The notes: generated by a model not told the origin, from the letters alone. Shown: positions 11,340 through 23,070, counted from the stretch's first letter. The stretch is 64,000 nt of DNA from Valencia hispanica (GCA_963556495.2 OY747705.1:37974798-38038797); one strand, 5' to 3'. Translations and numbers: made by a program.

Positions 11340-12428
11340 TGTCAGAACCTCTAGGACTCTGCCCCTGATTTTTCATGTCCTGCACCTGTCTCCTATCATC
11401 CACACCTGATCCTCCTTACCTTCTGTCTTTAAAGCCGATCACTTCCCTTTACTCAGCACCTGATCATTGTTATTGTCGTGTTGTGTTCTTCGTCTCTGTA
11501 ATGAAGGTCTTCATTACTTGTATGTGATGTTATTTGAATGTTTAAAGAAGTAAAATTGACACCATTAAGGATGTGAACATTTTATTGTTGCTGTTTGTGA
11601 GTGTGCTGGGGAGGTTGCTTCTCGGCTGGTGCTGCTTGAGACCTGCCCTGTACACAAAACAAACAAGGTGTGAGCTTGGTAACTTTAAAAGGCAACAAGT
11701 AATATCTTACTAATCTTTGGAAATTAATTTGTAGTATACTGAGTTTAGTTTAGTGAACATGCAGTGCAGAACACTTACCTTTTGTCTTGAGGTGTTTAGG
11801 CTAAAAGATTCCCAGGGGAACCCAAACATCCTTTTAAAGGTTCCGGAAGAAACCAAGTTCTGATTGGAAGGGGGGTGGAGTAAATTTAGCTCTTTTTGCA
11901 TTATTGTATATTTAACTCTGGAATTTGATGTATGCTTTTATATGTTCTAATGTTAAATTATTGTACATTGGAGATTCTGGATAATGATGATTGATGATTT
12001 GTAAATATGTATAACTTGTATCTTTCTTCATTAACCTTGTTTTGGTATGTCTGTTAAGTGGGAGTAGACTATAAAAGGCTGTCAGTCTAGCTCATGAGGG
12101 CCCTCCTTCTGTGGAATCATGTGAGCTACTGCTGAGACCACATCTACTGAATGGGGATTTTACTTTGTTTGTCATGTCACTTTCAATGTTGGAAATAAAC
12201 ACCCGGTTGGTCTGCACCGTTCTCCTGCCTCAGTTCTCCTGTTCATTCCAGCCGCCAAAGGCCATTCTAACAGTCTCCATGGTGTATTGTCCTGCGACGT
12301 CCGTCCTGCCTCTCGGTTCCTGCCATCGTCATCCTCACCTCCTCCTCAACCAGCACCTTTAATAAACATCCTTACATCTTTCCTCGGCTTCTGCGTTTGG
12401 GTCCATGCATCGCACACACATCCTGACA
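11340..12428 (+). mobile_element. Solo LTR, family 1 copy 2, interrupted by another solo LTR
   Basis: Starts TGTCAG and ends CTGACA, with flanks cacca (11335-11339) and caccg (12429-12433), a 5-bp duplication with one mismatch. Subtracting the nested LTR and its extra 5-bp duplication leaves about 308 bp, agreeing with the 310-bp copy at 8409-8718. The shared blocks include tccacacctgatcctcctta and cttctgcgtttgggtccatg. A likely polyadenylation signal (aataaac) is near 12361. No internal retrotransposon genes are present. Confidence 0.8.
11497..12272 (+). mobile_element. Solo LTR, family 2 (776 bp), nested
   Basis: Starts TGTAATG and ends TTCTAACA, with an exact 5-bp duplication gtctc at 11492-11496 and 12273-12277. 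It contains promoter-like actataaaagg near 12069-12079 and, about 125 bp downstream, aaataaacacc near 12190, the usual order of TATA box and polyadenylation signal in an LTR. It has no internal genes. The exact duplication suggests it is younger than the LTR it sits in. Confidence 0.8.
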
Positions 12429-12599
12429 CACCGTTGAATAGGACGCAGGGTTCAAAACGTTTTTAAAAAGTAGCGGCTTATAGTCTGAAAGTTACGGTAT
12501 ACTAAAGACCTGCAGTCACTATACTAACCCCCCAGACCACTCAGGTCTTCCAACTCTAATATAGCTAGCTGCCTTTTGGTAAGCAATTAATAATAGCTG

Positions 12600-12758
12600 G
12601 AATGTCATATGTTTAAACGTGTCATATGTTTTGTGTCTCTAATGCATATGTATATTATACTTTTACTGTTGTCCTCCCCTAATCTTGTAAAGCACCTTGA
12701 ATTGCCTTGTTGTTCAAAGTATGCTATATGAAGTTGCCTTGCCTTGTCTTGCCTAACA
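12600..12758 (+). mobile_element. LINE 3' tail relic ending in short CCTTG-type repeats
   Basis: Contains taaagcaccttgaattgcct followed by tgctatatgaagttgcc and a run of ccttg units. This is a layout I recognise from 3' ends of teleost LINEs of the CR1/Rex group. There is no coding sequence. The family name is uncertain. Confidence 0.5.
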
Positions 12759-14229
12759 TAGCAGCATTTTTACAACAGAGTAGCCAAAACAATCAAATAA
12801 TCAAGGTGTTGCAGTTTTCCTCCTTAACAATGTAAAAGACTGATTAAGTCAAGAGAAAGACAACTGATTAGGGGTGTAATAATACATAAATCTCACAAGA
12901 TGAAACACGATATTAAGTTCACGAAAATAAGATGGGACAAGATTTTAATATTACTCTAAAGAATCTTTTTATGATTTAAGTCATAAGTACAGTAGTACTA
13001 GTCTGCATACATTTTCTAATTCCCAGTTGATATCGATAGAGTGAACTGTGATTGGGATGTAGCTCAAAGTACCCCTAGACGTTCAGCCATCAGCCGATTT
13101 AGCAATGTTTTCTGCCTCCTTTGGCATCTGAGCAAATTGCACTGCCTCCATATTGTTTGTGTCTTGTTTGTTACTCTGTCATTCCTTCTTGATACCTAAA
13201 TTTGTTGCCGAACAACTGATTTAAAGTAGTTAGGGCATCTTCTATTACATGATGATTTATTATTGCGAGATCTTGTCAAACTCTGCCCCTTGATTTGAGT
13301 GTGTAGCAAATATATAAAAGTTATTCTGTCTCATTACAGAGAGGAGGCTTGTCCTCACCTGTCCACACCCTGAGTTCAATTAAAAACACTGAAAATTCTC
13401 AGGAATCCTGACCTTTTTTCTCAGTTTACCACAGCGGAGAGTTTGTTACAAAATTACACAGTCTATTTGGCTCACAGTGACACGGAGGTCAAGGAGAAAG
13501 AGAGTTTGTCTAATCGACTGCTGAGGATAAAATCGTTCTGTTCAGACTCTGAGGCTGCAGCAGTCAAAGTCAAGTCTCTGTCTCTGAGCAAATTGTTTCT
13601 GTGAAGCAGCTGTGATAACTCTATACCATTTCATCACAATACTTGTTTAATTTGAACCGAAACAGCAGAACAAAAAATATAAAATAAATATTAGAGCAGC
13701 ATTTGATAAAGATGCTGTATGACACATTTGTCTCTACCTTCCTGCATGATGAGTTTATGGGAAAAATATAAATATGTGACTCTTCTACGTTTTCCAAGCT
13801 ATATTTGCCACAGGAATGCAATATTTTGTTTTATTTTTAAAATGGCTTCCATACAAACCTTACTTCTCTTGGCAAAATATGTGACTAAATAAAATTAAAG
13901 CATTTAACTGATTTATTTACAGTAACCAATGCTTTACACAGCACAAAAGTTTAAAAATACTATACAAGAAACCAAGACTGGTAAAAATCCAAATTGTGTC
14001 CTGAGAGATACAATTAAGATACAATTTTAGTCTGAAATTCTTGTTTTTTTGAAGGTGGGTTTTTTTCAGAGTGGAATGTTGATAGTTCTGTGATGGACCC
14101 TGCATTAGGATGGACGGGTACAGAAAATGGATGGATGGATGTTGATAGACAGGATCCTTCTTATAGATACGGGATCAAATATATTTATACCCTTACTAAT
14201 ATTTGTGTGTGTAAATATATCCGTGTGGG
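12759..14229. other. Non-coding, nothing recognised
   Basis: Mostly unique AT-rich sequence. Short ggatgg tandem units lie near 14125-14142. Open stretches on the minus strand (13621-13821, 13917-14105) lack domain features and are treated as chance. Confidence 0.5.
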
Positions 14230-14760
14230 TGTACTTTGACCACACACTTTCCTAGCCATCAACTTGCTTGAAAAATATGACAAATCCTTTTGACAGAAAT
14301 GGTGGACCTCATTTTAATTGTTTGGTATCTAGCCTTAAAACATAGTTCCCATTCACAAGGGTAAAGGCTTCTCTATTTATTACAAAACCAGTTAGTGGTT
14401 TATATTTGGCATCATTATCTTGTTGGAATACCAAGTTTTGTCCAACAGTCAAGCTAGTTCTTTAATATTCCATCTATGAACACCTCTGAAGCATTATGCT
14501 GCCACTACCATGCTTGACTTTATAACCTACCCTAACCCTAACCTAACCTAACCTAACCTAACCTAATCTTACCTATAGTTAGGTTTTAAATTTTTTCCTT
14601 GACTCACTCAAACATATTCCTTGTGTAATGTTGTCAAATGGTTTTATCTCTGTCTTGTCCAGCCATAAAACTTTCTGTAGAAAGCATTTGGATTCTCAAT
14701 GAGAACATTTTTGTAGAAGTTTTCCTATAATGAATGTTTTTTTGTGCTTTTTTTACTTGT
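14230..14760 (-). mobile_element. Tc1-like relic, antisense
   Basis: The phrase aagcattatgctgccactac (14490-14509) continuing into catgcttgac is the antisense of a conserved Tc1 transposase stretch, and the surrounding spacing fits that family. Downstream phrases such as tgtccagccataaaac also fit. Both ends are unresolved and a telomere-like repeat run interrupts it at 14528-14567. Confidence 0.5.
14528..14567. repeat. Telomere-like CCTAA repeat run
   Basis: Two units resembling the vertebrate telomere repeat (ccctaaccctaa) followed by several 5-bp cctaa units. It sits inside a Tc1 relic, far from any visible chromosome end. It may be a slipped short repeat rather than true telomere DNA. Confidence 0.75.
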
Positions 14761-14835
14761 TTATTTTTGGGACATTAGTGTCCCAATTGTTTGCTTTTGT
14801 TAGACCATAATGGAGGCAGAGAGAGAAGAGGAAGG

Positions 14836-14885
14836 AAGGCATCCAGCAGAGGGCCCAGGCAAGGCATCCAGCAGAGGCCCCAGGC
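14836..14885. repeat. 25-bp tandem duplication, two copies
   Basis: The unit aaggcatccagcagagg plus eight more bases occurs at 14836-14860 and 14861-14885 with one difference. No coding role is apparent. Confidence 0.8.
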
Positions 14886-15272
14886 AAGGAGTTGAAGAGA
14901 AAAACTTGTGTTAAGGACTTACCGCTTAGTTCATGAGGCAACTACCTTACACACAGAGCCCCAATGACAGGTCTGAGCCTCGATGGCTCCTGGGTTGTTC
15001 ATAAGCATCTTGACCAATCTGCTGGTAAATCAATACATACCAGAAATAAATATGGTATTCATGACTAAGACAGGTGTAGAAAAACTGACCACAACTTTAT
15101 ATTTTAACTGTGAATAATCCTTGATTTAGCAATACATTTTGTTACAAGCCATCTCAGCCTTTTACAACTCACTGGAGAGAACAGAGGGACAATTAATGGT
15201 TTCAAATGTGTGAAGTACAGCATAGCACAACAAATTCACTTTTATGGAGGGAACTTTGCTGGAAGAATTTAA

Positions 15273-15869
15273 AGGGGGGGTATTATGCAAAATTGACTTT
15301 CTGAAGCTTAATATCCTGAGAACCTGTCTTTCCCTCATCAAAAACATACCTGAAGTGTTGCTCTGAGCCATTCACTCATGTTAGAGTGATCTTTGAGTCT
15401 CTGCCGGTCTCTGCTGGTAGTTCTCGGGGTTGCTGAAACGCCTGCTCCCACCTATCCCCGCCTTTTCCACCCATCTCCTCCTCCGACCTTACGTACTCAG
15501 CCGAGAGCCTCGCCCCTGCAGAGCTCCCCTACCCCTCCCCACCTCACACAACTCTGCCTGAGTCCCAGGTGCAGTAATTATAACACACCAGCTGCAGCTG
15601 TGCGTCTTTTGTGGGATTTTTTTCCGACTCTGTGCATGCTGCGATGATGCACGGTATGTGACGAACTGAAGGGGGAGTGTCAGAAAGAGTGGGAGGGTCT
15701 TAGAGAGGCACAGGCGAAAATCAAGGCGGCCAATACGGAAGTAAATTTCTTTAAGGTGGATTTGGATATAAGACGGACTTTATAAAGACTTAAGGTGACC
15801 ATTTTATTGGAGTGTTCTATAGAAGGGTAATATGTGCCTGGAAGAAGCATAATACCCCCCCCCCCCCCT
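15273..15869. mobile_element. piggyBac-like MITE flanked by TTAA
   Basis: TTAA lies directly outside both ends (15269-15272 and 15870-15873). The ends are mirror images: AGGGGGGG then tattatgc on the left, and gcataata then a C run and T on the right. TTAA targeting is the hallmark of piggyBac elements. No transposase is inside; the 597-bp body is GC-richer than its surroundings. The right-hand C run (14 bases) is longer than the left-hand G run (7). Confidence 0.7.
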
Positions 15870-15873
15870 TTAA

Positions 15874-17463
15874 CACGCTTTTTCATTATATGTAAAAGTA
15901 AACAAACTTTCACTCCACAAGAATGCTGGAGGCTATGTAGAGAATTGGATGCTAACCATCCATACTCTATATCATTTGGAGTTGCAGTAAAATCACCAGA
16001 TATTGGGAACAGGTTGGAGCGACGATAACTAAAATCCTTGAGTACAAAATTTCAAATACTTGTCTAGTGTTATATTTATAAAAAAATAAATATAACTGAG
16101 GCGGTGGAAAATGAGGATAGGTTTCTGACAAATATGATTCTGTCAGCAAATAAAAAGGCAATAACGAAAAGTTGGCCAAAACCAGATTCACCTAATCAGG
16201 AAGATTAAATTAGGATAGTTAAGGAAATATCAACAATGGAAAGGACAACTAATAATTTTAGATTAAAAGGATTCAAGTTCAACAAGCAATGAAGAAATTG
16301 ATGTTATTTGTGCTATAAGTGACACACACACACACACGCACGCACACACGCAATGTAACTACAATTGACTGAACCATAAAAGTGTGATGTACAATATTGC
16401 TATTGTAATTATCCCGACGGTTATTGATTGTTCTGTATGAATGGTTCTTTATTATTAATTTATTTGTATATATATTAAACTAATAAAAATAAAAATTAAA
16501 AAATGTAGTTATAAGTCAGAGAGAAAGAAAATACAGCAGGGGTAATCAGCAAACCCCACCATTTTAATTAATAATATGTCTCTCATTAATATTTTTAAAC
16601 TAATTTCATTATCTCTCTCTATGCGAGTTCCCAGTGATGCTCTGGGTAAGTGGAGACCCTCCAGCTTTTGACAGAAGCCATTGATCTGTATACTGTACAC
16701 TTGGTGAACTTTACAGGTAAGGGATATTCAACACCTGATGAGGACATGCTCACCTGTGTGTTGCTGCAGGCGTTACTCTGCTGCATGTGTTTGCTGGAAA
16801 CAAACAGTTTTTACTGCTTGCTTTGAACATTCATTTGCATGTAAGACAAATCCCTTCAATACCATGCAACTAAAAGTTAATAAGGGAAAGTATTAAAAAC
16901 AAGCAGTATTTTTGATGTAGTGTACTTATGGGCTCTCAGTAGAAAACAACAGAGTGATCTTAGTTTGGAGACTCAGGAATAGATTACAGGTATCCAGGGT
17001 ACATTCAAGAGCCAATTCCCACCATTTAAAAGACGAGAGAAGCTAAATAAATGTTGCAAAATGTGTGTTCAACAGCTAAAGTGCAATTACTTAACAAATT
17101 TTGTTTAACCCTCAAAACACTGGACATCTTTGGATATATTTTTTATGTCTGTCATTGAGTCAATGTCTGTGGTTAGTACAAAAAAATAAGCTGCAAAAAT
17201 TATTAAGTCCTGTCACAACATATTGACTTATCAGTGTCTTAGAGGCTAAAAAGAAAAGGATGTCATAGTTAAATTCTGAATTTAAAAGCTATGAGGTGAA
17301 AGTGTTAGCGAAATTAAATCAAAAGTTTTTAAGGCCACCTTTATGGTCAACCATTAGACCACCAAATGGTAGTCAAAATAATGGAACTGTCAATTATTAT
17401 TGTTGGAATTGACTTAAGGCCAGACAGGAGGCAGGGAGAAGGATGTGAGGTTTAATAATTAAA
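15874..17463. other. Non-coding stretch with one CA microsatellite
   Basis: Unique AT-rich sequence without a supported gene. A CA/CG repeat lies at 16322-16351. Confidence 0.5.
16322..16351. repeat. CA microsatellite with CG interruptions
   Basis: Run of acacac units with three cg interruptions. Simple repeat only. Confidence 0.85.
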
Positions 17464-17983
17464 GGTCTCATTCACTAGTTTTTTAAATAAATTTGCTGTG
17501 GTCTCTTGTTTGAATGAATGCCATATGAGTCGTTTTCTGTGAAAAAAAGCGCTCTCACTCCTGTTTCAGGAGGTTGCAGTTTGTTGGAGGAGTGGCTGTG
17601 GGGAAACATCAGGGTTACGAGTCTTACTCAATAATATGATATGCAATGCGACTCTTATGCTGCTTCCGAACAAATAGCTAGCTTAAGTTACTTCACTGGT
17701 GGTGTTCCAAGAGAAATTCCCACTGTTTCTGCTCCTCTTCCTTGGGTAAAACATCCAACGCTGATGTGATATGTCCACAAATAACAACAAATAAATCAGA
17801 CCATGTTCTGCCATATTGTGGAGTTGTTAATGGTTAGCTTCCACCAGCAAAGATGCACTCTCCTCTCTCTGGCCCCCACTTTCCCGTAGACGGTCGTAAG
17901 CCAAAGTGTGCTTGGCCAGGATACACTTCTACATCATATTTCAAAGAGAGCGAGTTTTAAATGGTTTTTCAGTGAATGATACC
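17464..17983. mobile_element. Probable MITE with 13-bp imperfect TIRs
   Basis: ggtctcattcact at 17464-17476 is mirrored by agtgaatgatacc at 17971-17983 with one mismatch. The 520-bp interior has no transposase. No target duplication is clear because the right end abuts an L2 fragment. The call rests on the TIRs alone. Confidence 0.5.
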
Positions 17984-18290
17984 AGTAACTCAAGTGACAG
18001 TAACTAAACGAACTAATCCTCCAGTGACAGTAGCCCCTAAACTAAATTCAACCAGGGCCTGCAATGAATTCGCCAGCTTTTTCACTGAAAAGATTCTAAC
18101 AATTAGACGGTCGGTCTGTACCTCAGTACCGAACCCACTACCAATGTTATATCCAATTAACACCGATGTAGAGAAAATGTCAGAATTCCAATAATTTAAC
18201 CAAAAAACCTTTAAGAAATCATTAAACAATTAAGCTCCTCCTCTTGCTGTCTTGACATCCTAACCACAGCTTTCCTTAAGAAAGTTTTCC
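17984..18290 (+). pseudogene. L2 ORF2 fragment (plus strand), both ends lost
   Basis: Encodes the ORF2 stretch between endonuclease and RT, including STRACNEFASFFTEKILTIR and, after frameshifts, SSSSCCLDIL. The same stretch lies on the minus strand at about 18570-18850 in the neighbouring L2. By eye the two copies are roughly 85 percent identical at nucleotide level, so they are different insertions or an old duplication. The fragment joins the minus-strand L2 tail to tail near 18290. Confidence 0.8.
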
Positions 18291-20102
18291 TCCCATTGGG
18301 TCTGATCTGATTCAAATAGTTTGGTTCAATTAGGTTTTTCATTGTTATGAAGCCATTTAACTGCTGAAACACAGCTTTTTCAATAATCTTACTGATAAAT
18401 GGAAGATTAGAGATTGGCCTGTAGTTCTGCATTAACGTGTTGTCCAGATTTTTCTTCTTTAGCAGTGGTTTAATAACTGCTGTTTTTAAAGCCTGAGGGA
18501 AGACACCTGATAGCAGTGATGAGTTCACTATTTGAACAAGATCAGACCCAATAACAGGAAGAACTTTCTTTAGAAAAGCTGTGGGTAGGATATCAAGACA
18601 GCAGGAGGAGGAGCTTAATTGGATAATGATTTTTTTCAAGGCTGTTCTGGTTTAATTCGTGGAATTCAGACATTTTCTCTACATTGTTGTTGATTGGGGA
18701 TGGCACTGGTTGTGGGTTCGATATTGATGTACAGATTGACCGTCTAATTGTTAGAATCTTTTCAGTGAAAAAGCTGGCAAATTCATTGCAGGCCCTGGTA
18801 GAGTTTAGTTCAGGGCCTACTGTCACTAAAGGATTAGTTAGTCTTTCCACTGTTGCAAATAGAGTCCGTGCATTATTAATGTTTCTGTTGATGATTTCAG
18901 AAAACAATGATTCCCTAGCATCTTTTATAGTTAGCTGATATCTATTCAGTCTCTCTTTGTAGATCTCACAGTGAACCTGGAGTTGAGTTTTCCGCCATTT
19001 TCTCTCGGCTCGTCGACACTCTCTTTTTTCACTACGTACCAGTGGATTACTTGTCCACGGAGATTTTTTTCTACCTGAGACTACTTTCACTTTAGTTGGA
19101 GCAATGGAATCCATGATGTCTGAGGTTTTCGCAAGGAAATTATCTACCAACTTATTTACTGAGTTTGAGTTGGGAGATGAGGGGGATGTGGTGGAAGGAT
19201 AAATACGTTTAAAGGTTTCTACTGAACTGTCCCCTAGAAAACGCTTTTTTTAGTGGTCTTACTGTGGCTGGATAATTTAGCAGAGATGGTACTTTCAAAG
19301 AAAATACAGAAATGGTCAGATAACGCAATATTAATTACAGAGATGTTGGAAATATTTAAACCTTTGCTGATAATAAGTCCAGAGTGTGTCCTTTATTGTG
19401 TGTTGGTTGTTTGACATGCTGGATCAGTCCGAAGTTGTGGAGAGTATCATCTAATGTTTTTGCTTGTCTATCTTGGGGGTTGTCGGTATGGATGTTAAAG
19501 TCCCCCACAATGATTAGTTGGTCATAGTTGATACATATTACAGAAAGAAGGTCATTGAAATCATTAAAGAAGTTAGAGTTAAGTTTTGGTGGTTTATATG
19601 AACTTAGAAATAAAGATTTGTTGGGTTCATTTATCTGGGTGGCTAGGTATTCAAAAGAATCAAACGTGCCCAGAGTTACCTTTTTAAAGTTCATTGAGTT
19701 GTGAAAGATGGTGGCTACACCTCCACCTCGTCTGTGTTTTCTGTTCTCGCTTAAGAAATTGTAATTTGGAGGACTAGATTCTATTAATGAAGTTGTTTCG
19801 TTATTTTCATCTAGCCAAGTTTCTGATAAAAAAAGGCAGTGTAAATTATGCTCAGTGATGAAGTCATTGATAAGAAAAGACTTCCTGGATAGAGATCTAA
19901 TGTTTAATAAAGCTAACTTAAGTATTGTGATGATGGGCAGCTGAACCTTCTGACAGGTTATCAATTTGAGATTTTGTTTAATATGAGAGCGTGTGGTTAA
20001 CGGTTTATGTTTCCTGCTGCTGATAATCACTGATATAGCCTCAGGGGTGCCGGGTGAATTCTGGGAGACGCTAGGGGTGGATTTATTGCCCGGTTCCCTC
20101 AA
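18211..20102 (-). pseudogene. L2 LINE ORF2 remains: endonuclease and N-terminal RT
   Basis: Minus-strand LINE ORF2 in several broken frames. From the N-terminal side, the APE-type endonuclease at 19356-20102 includes [32 protein letters not shown] and [14 protein letters not shown] frameshifted stretch follows that still contains an ALSDHF-type motif near 19310-19345. A linker lies at 18593-19150. RT block 1 at 18291-18639 includes NYRPISNLPFISKIIEKAVF. The frames change near an A run at about 18630. Sequence after EPNYLNQIRPN no longer matches RT and the catalytic YADD region is absent, so the copy is truncated before the RT core. Confidence 0.88.
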
Positions 20103-20221
20103 ATGTCAAATATCTGTAATAATCAGTGGGGGGAAGCTCCCAGGCTTATTGACACTAGTCCCAGGCGTTTGGTGTAGTCTAAGTTTAGGTGTTAATTGTG
20201 TCCCAAATTTGATTTGCTCGT

Positions 20222-21390
20222 TCAGTCTGTCTGTAAAGTTTCTAAATGGAGACTCATTTGATGTGGCTGACAGGAAGATGAAGACTTAATCTCTGATGGT
20301 TGTTTATCTGTTCGGTCCTGTGGTGTCATCATGACTTGCTGTTTTTGTTCCCTGATATCCATGGGCGCCTCAAGGTTAGCTTTTGGGAGCAAGGGTTTTG
20401 CTGTTTGATTTTGATAAGAAATTTTTTTTGCTGCTAAGAGCCTTACTCCGGCCTTGTTCAGATAAAGCATCCCTTCTTTGAACAGATGATTAGCACTTCC
20501 AAATACTTTGAAATTATTAATAAATGTGAACGACTTCTCAGCTGATTGTTTCTTCAACCATTTATGGAGCATGCGGAATCTGCTAAATCATTCATCATTC
20601 CCTTCAGGGACTGGTCCGCTGATGAGGATGTTTACGTTAAGTCCATCAAGTCTCTGTAGGAGATCAAAAAAGTCTCTCTTCAGAATCTCTGATTGTCTCA
20701 TCACGATATCTGCTGATCCAGCGTGAATGACGAGCTTTTCCAAAGCAGGATGTTGGTCCAAGATTTTAGGGATTTTTTCTGATATTTCTCTCACTGTATT
20801 TTTGGAGCAGCTATAAACTCTGGTGTTCTTGCTACAAAAAGCCTCAATTCCATTAATTGATCCGTCTTGTATGATAACAGTCTTTGCTGGGGGGGCTCTT
20901 ACTTTGTTATGTGTACGTTTGATGCGGCTGGGTTTCTCCTGGTGGCTTTGAATGGTCCCGGGGGCTGCGTGATCTTTCAGGGTACTCAAGGCTGCGAATC
21001 TGTTTTTCAGCGGGATTCCAGGTGGAGATATTTCTCTTGTTTTTGGCTGAAACCTCTTTTGTTTACTTTTAGCAGAAGAGGCAGTTCTGGGTTCAGAGCC
21101 TTCTCTGTGCCGGAGTTTCTTTTGTTTTTTCTTCCTCGGAGAACAGGCTGGGGTTGATGATTCCATGCGTTTTAATGCTGGCCAGTCTTCATTATAGTGC
21201 GGAGTTCTGCCGCTCAGACGCCTGTAGGGAGTCTCTGTGACACGGTTAGACCGATGTAACACTGTTTGTATTCAACTGTAAAGTTGTGTCATTTTGTCCA
21301 TAATCAGCGTGGAGATCAAAATTTATTTCCAGACGGCGTAGCTTCGTTTCAATGCCCTCAATTCTGTGGAGCAGTTTTTCAAAATCCTCA
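20222..21390 (-). pseudogene. L2 LINE ORF1 remains: coiled coil and SGNH esterase
   Basis: Minus-strand ORF1 of the same L2. It starts with a short acidic/hydrophobic coiled-coil segment (about 21300-21405; FEKLLHRIEGIETKLRRLEI), then a basic proline-rich linker (21050-21260), then an SGNH-esterase-like domain at about 20270-20900. Where active copies have G-N-D, this one reads HAGSADI, and the C-terminal histidine of the triad reads as tyrosine (EGMLYLN). A frame break near 20585 separates the two domain halves. In known L2/CR1 elements this ORF1 protein binds nucleic acid and the esterase role is unsettled. The copy looks inactive. Confidence 0.82.
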
Positions 21391-21699
21391 GCTGAGCAAA
21401 AAGCCATGTTGATAAGTCCATAAAAAAGTAATCCAAGAAGAGATCCGGTCCAATACAGAAACTCCAGGGGCTGGGTAGATAAAGTAACTAAGAAAAGGTT
21501 AAGAAAAGAAAATAAGAAAAGCAAACAGAAAAGAAAATAAAGTGAACGGATCTGGAGAGAGACAAAGAGCAGCTGCTCCTCCTTCAGCAGTTGCAGAGAG
21601 AATCATGGGAAAGTGGATGCAGTTTGGATCTGCCGTAATGTTTACGTGACAAACACTGAAAGCAGCACGGGTTGAATTGTGGGATAAACAAGGTGTGTC
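21391..21699 (-). mobile_element. 5' UTR of the L2 element
   Basis: Sequence upstream of the L2 ORF1 coiled coil on the minus strand. It has purine-rich runs of gaaaagaaaataag type and no conserved coding content. The 5' boundary is placed where hAT-like sequence begins and is approximate. Confidence 0.5.
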
Positions 21700-22806
21700 G
21701 TTTTGTGCATGCATCAATGTGTTAAAAAAAATTATACATGGGATGTTGGCGGTGGGGATTGGCCTAGGGTGGAGGTGTCGCGTGGCGGGGGCCCCTCGTC
21801 GGCCGGTCCCTTGTCGGGTCCCTGCTGGGGGTTGGGGTGCCCCTGGGCCCCGGCTCCCCCGGTCCGCTGACCGGGCCGCCCCGGCGCGGCCGGTTGCCGG
21901 CAGGGCCCGTGGGCTCGTCACTGCTGCCCCCCGGGCCCCTGCACAGTGGCCGCTGGATGTTCCCCTGGGGTTCTCCTTTGCTCCTCTCTTGGGGGATGCG
22001 GTCGGCCCCGCCCGGGTCCGCCTGGGGCTCTGGCGGGCCTTTGGACGTCTTTGCTCCGATCTCCTTCATGTCTGCATCGATTCCTGGGAGACGGATTGAT
22101 GTCTGCTCACACAACTATCGAACTCTCTTATGGAGAAACCTTATATGCACCAGCATGCTAACACACACACATAGATGTGGGGTCTCTGGTGTTTAAGGAA
22201 ATATTCTTGGGCTGAGGTTATCATTACTAGAGCTTGATTAATCGGTACCATGAGTTTTTCTGTGACATTGTTGTTGTATTTTTATATCTATTTTTGTGTG
22301 ATGTGGTTGTGTAATTCTTTGTTCACAATGTTTGGTTGGTTTTGTCAATGTTCCTTTTTCGGGTTTTGTTTTGTTTTTCCCCCTCTCTCTGCCGTCCTGT
22401 GGGTATAGAGGCAGACTTCAATGTCTTGCTGTGTTTTCTTTGTTCCCCTTCCTCTCTTGTATTTTCAACTCAGCCTCTCTCATGACATTTTGTTTCCTAT
22501 CTCTCTTCTTCATCTTCCTTCTTTCTTCTCCTTAATTTTCCGTCTCCGTGTCCATAACATCAGGAAATAAAAACCCCAACAATTCATAATAAAGCTTTTT
22601 CACACATAAATCAAGTGGAGTACCATAGCAAAAGCTGTACTGCTCCACTTGTGAAAGTAAATCTGTTGGGCTTCTACTTGGTACTCAGACACCAATTCTG
22701 AGCTCCACACTGCCAAACAGGACACGTAAAAAAAATAAAAAATAAATAAAAAAAATTATACAAATTGATCGATCTGCATTAATTTGTTAATTTTGACAGC
22801 CCTACA
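21700..22806 (-). mobile_element. hAT-like MITE relic split by an L1 insertion
   Basis: The flanks of the L1 3' end join into a sequence with gtgttaaaaaaaatta on the left and aatttgttaattttgacagc continuing to cctac on the right. The latter is the reverse complement of a common teleost hAT terminus. Only one end is present; the other side runs into the L2 5' region. Confidence 0.5.
21739..22747 (+). mobile_element. Tx1/L1-type LINE 3' end, copy 1, with target duplication
   Basis: A 5'-truncated copy made only of 3' UTR. It has a GC-rich block (about 21760-22050) with ggcccctcg, cggccggtccct and ccccgggcccctgcac. An AT-rich part follows with cacacacatagatgtggggt, a pyrimidine-rich region, ggaaataaaaaccccaac, and an A-rich tail. 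Flanks aaaaaaaattatac at 21724-21737 and 22748-22761 form a 14-15 bp target duplication, as L1-type insertion predicts. Two further copies with the same layout lie at 33904-35248 and 56340-57321. Confidence 0.85.
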
Positions 22807-22849
22807 GTTTAGATAAACAAACAGCAATTATCAACCTAGCAATGCTGTC

Positions 22850-23070
22850 CTTTCTTTCGGCTTTTCCCTTCAGAGGTAACCATAGCATATCATCTGTCTC
22901 CATGTAGTCCTGTCCTCTGCATTCTCTACCCTCACACCAAATAATTTCCTCTTGATCTTTCACCACATCCATAAATCTTCTGGGCTTTCCTCTCGGCCTC
23001 CTTCCACTGATACAATCGTCTCGTCGCTGACCATGTCCAAATCATCTCAGTCTGGCCTTTCTGAGGCCTT
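22850..23070 (-). mobile_element. LINE-derived dispersed repeat, antisense (RTE-like?)
   Basis: The plus strand contains catgtccaaatcatctcagt followed by ctggcctttctga, a phrase I know from antisense copies of a teleost LINE. No frame is intact and I cannot fix the boundaries or name the clade with certainty. Confidence 0.4.

Noticed and set aside
21499..22196. Open frames of up to 140 codons across the L1 3' end
   Set aside because: They cross the target-duplication boundary between unrelated elements and depend on GC-rich low-complexity sequence.
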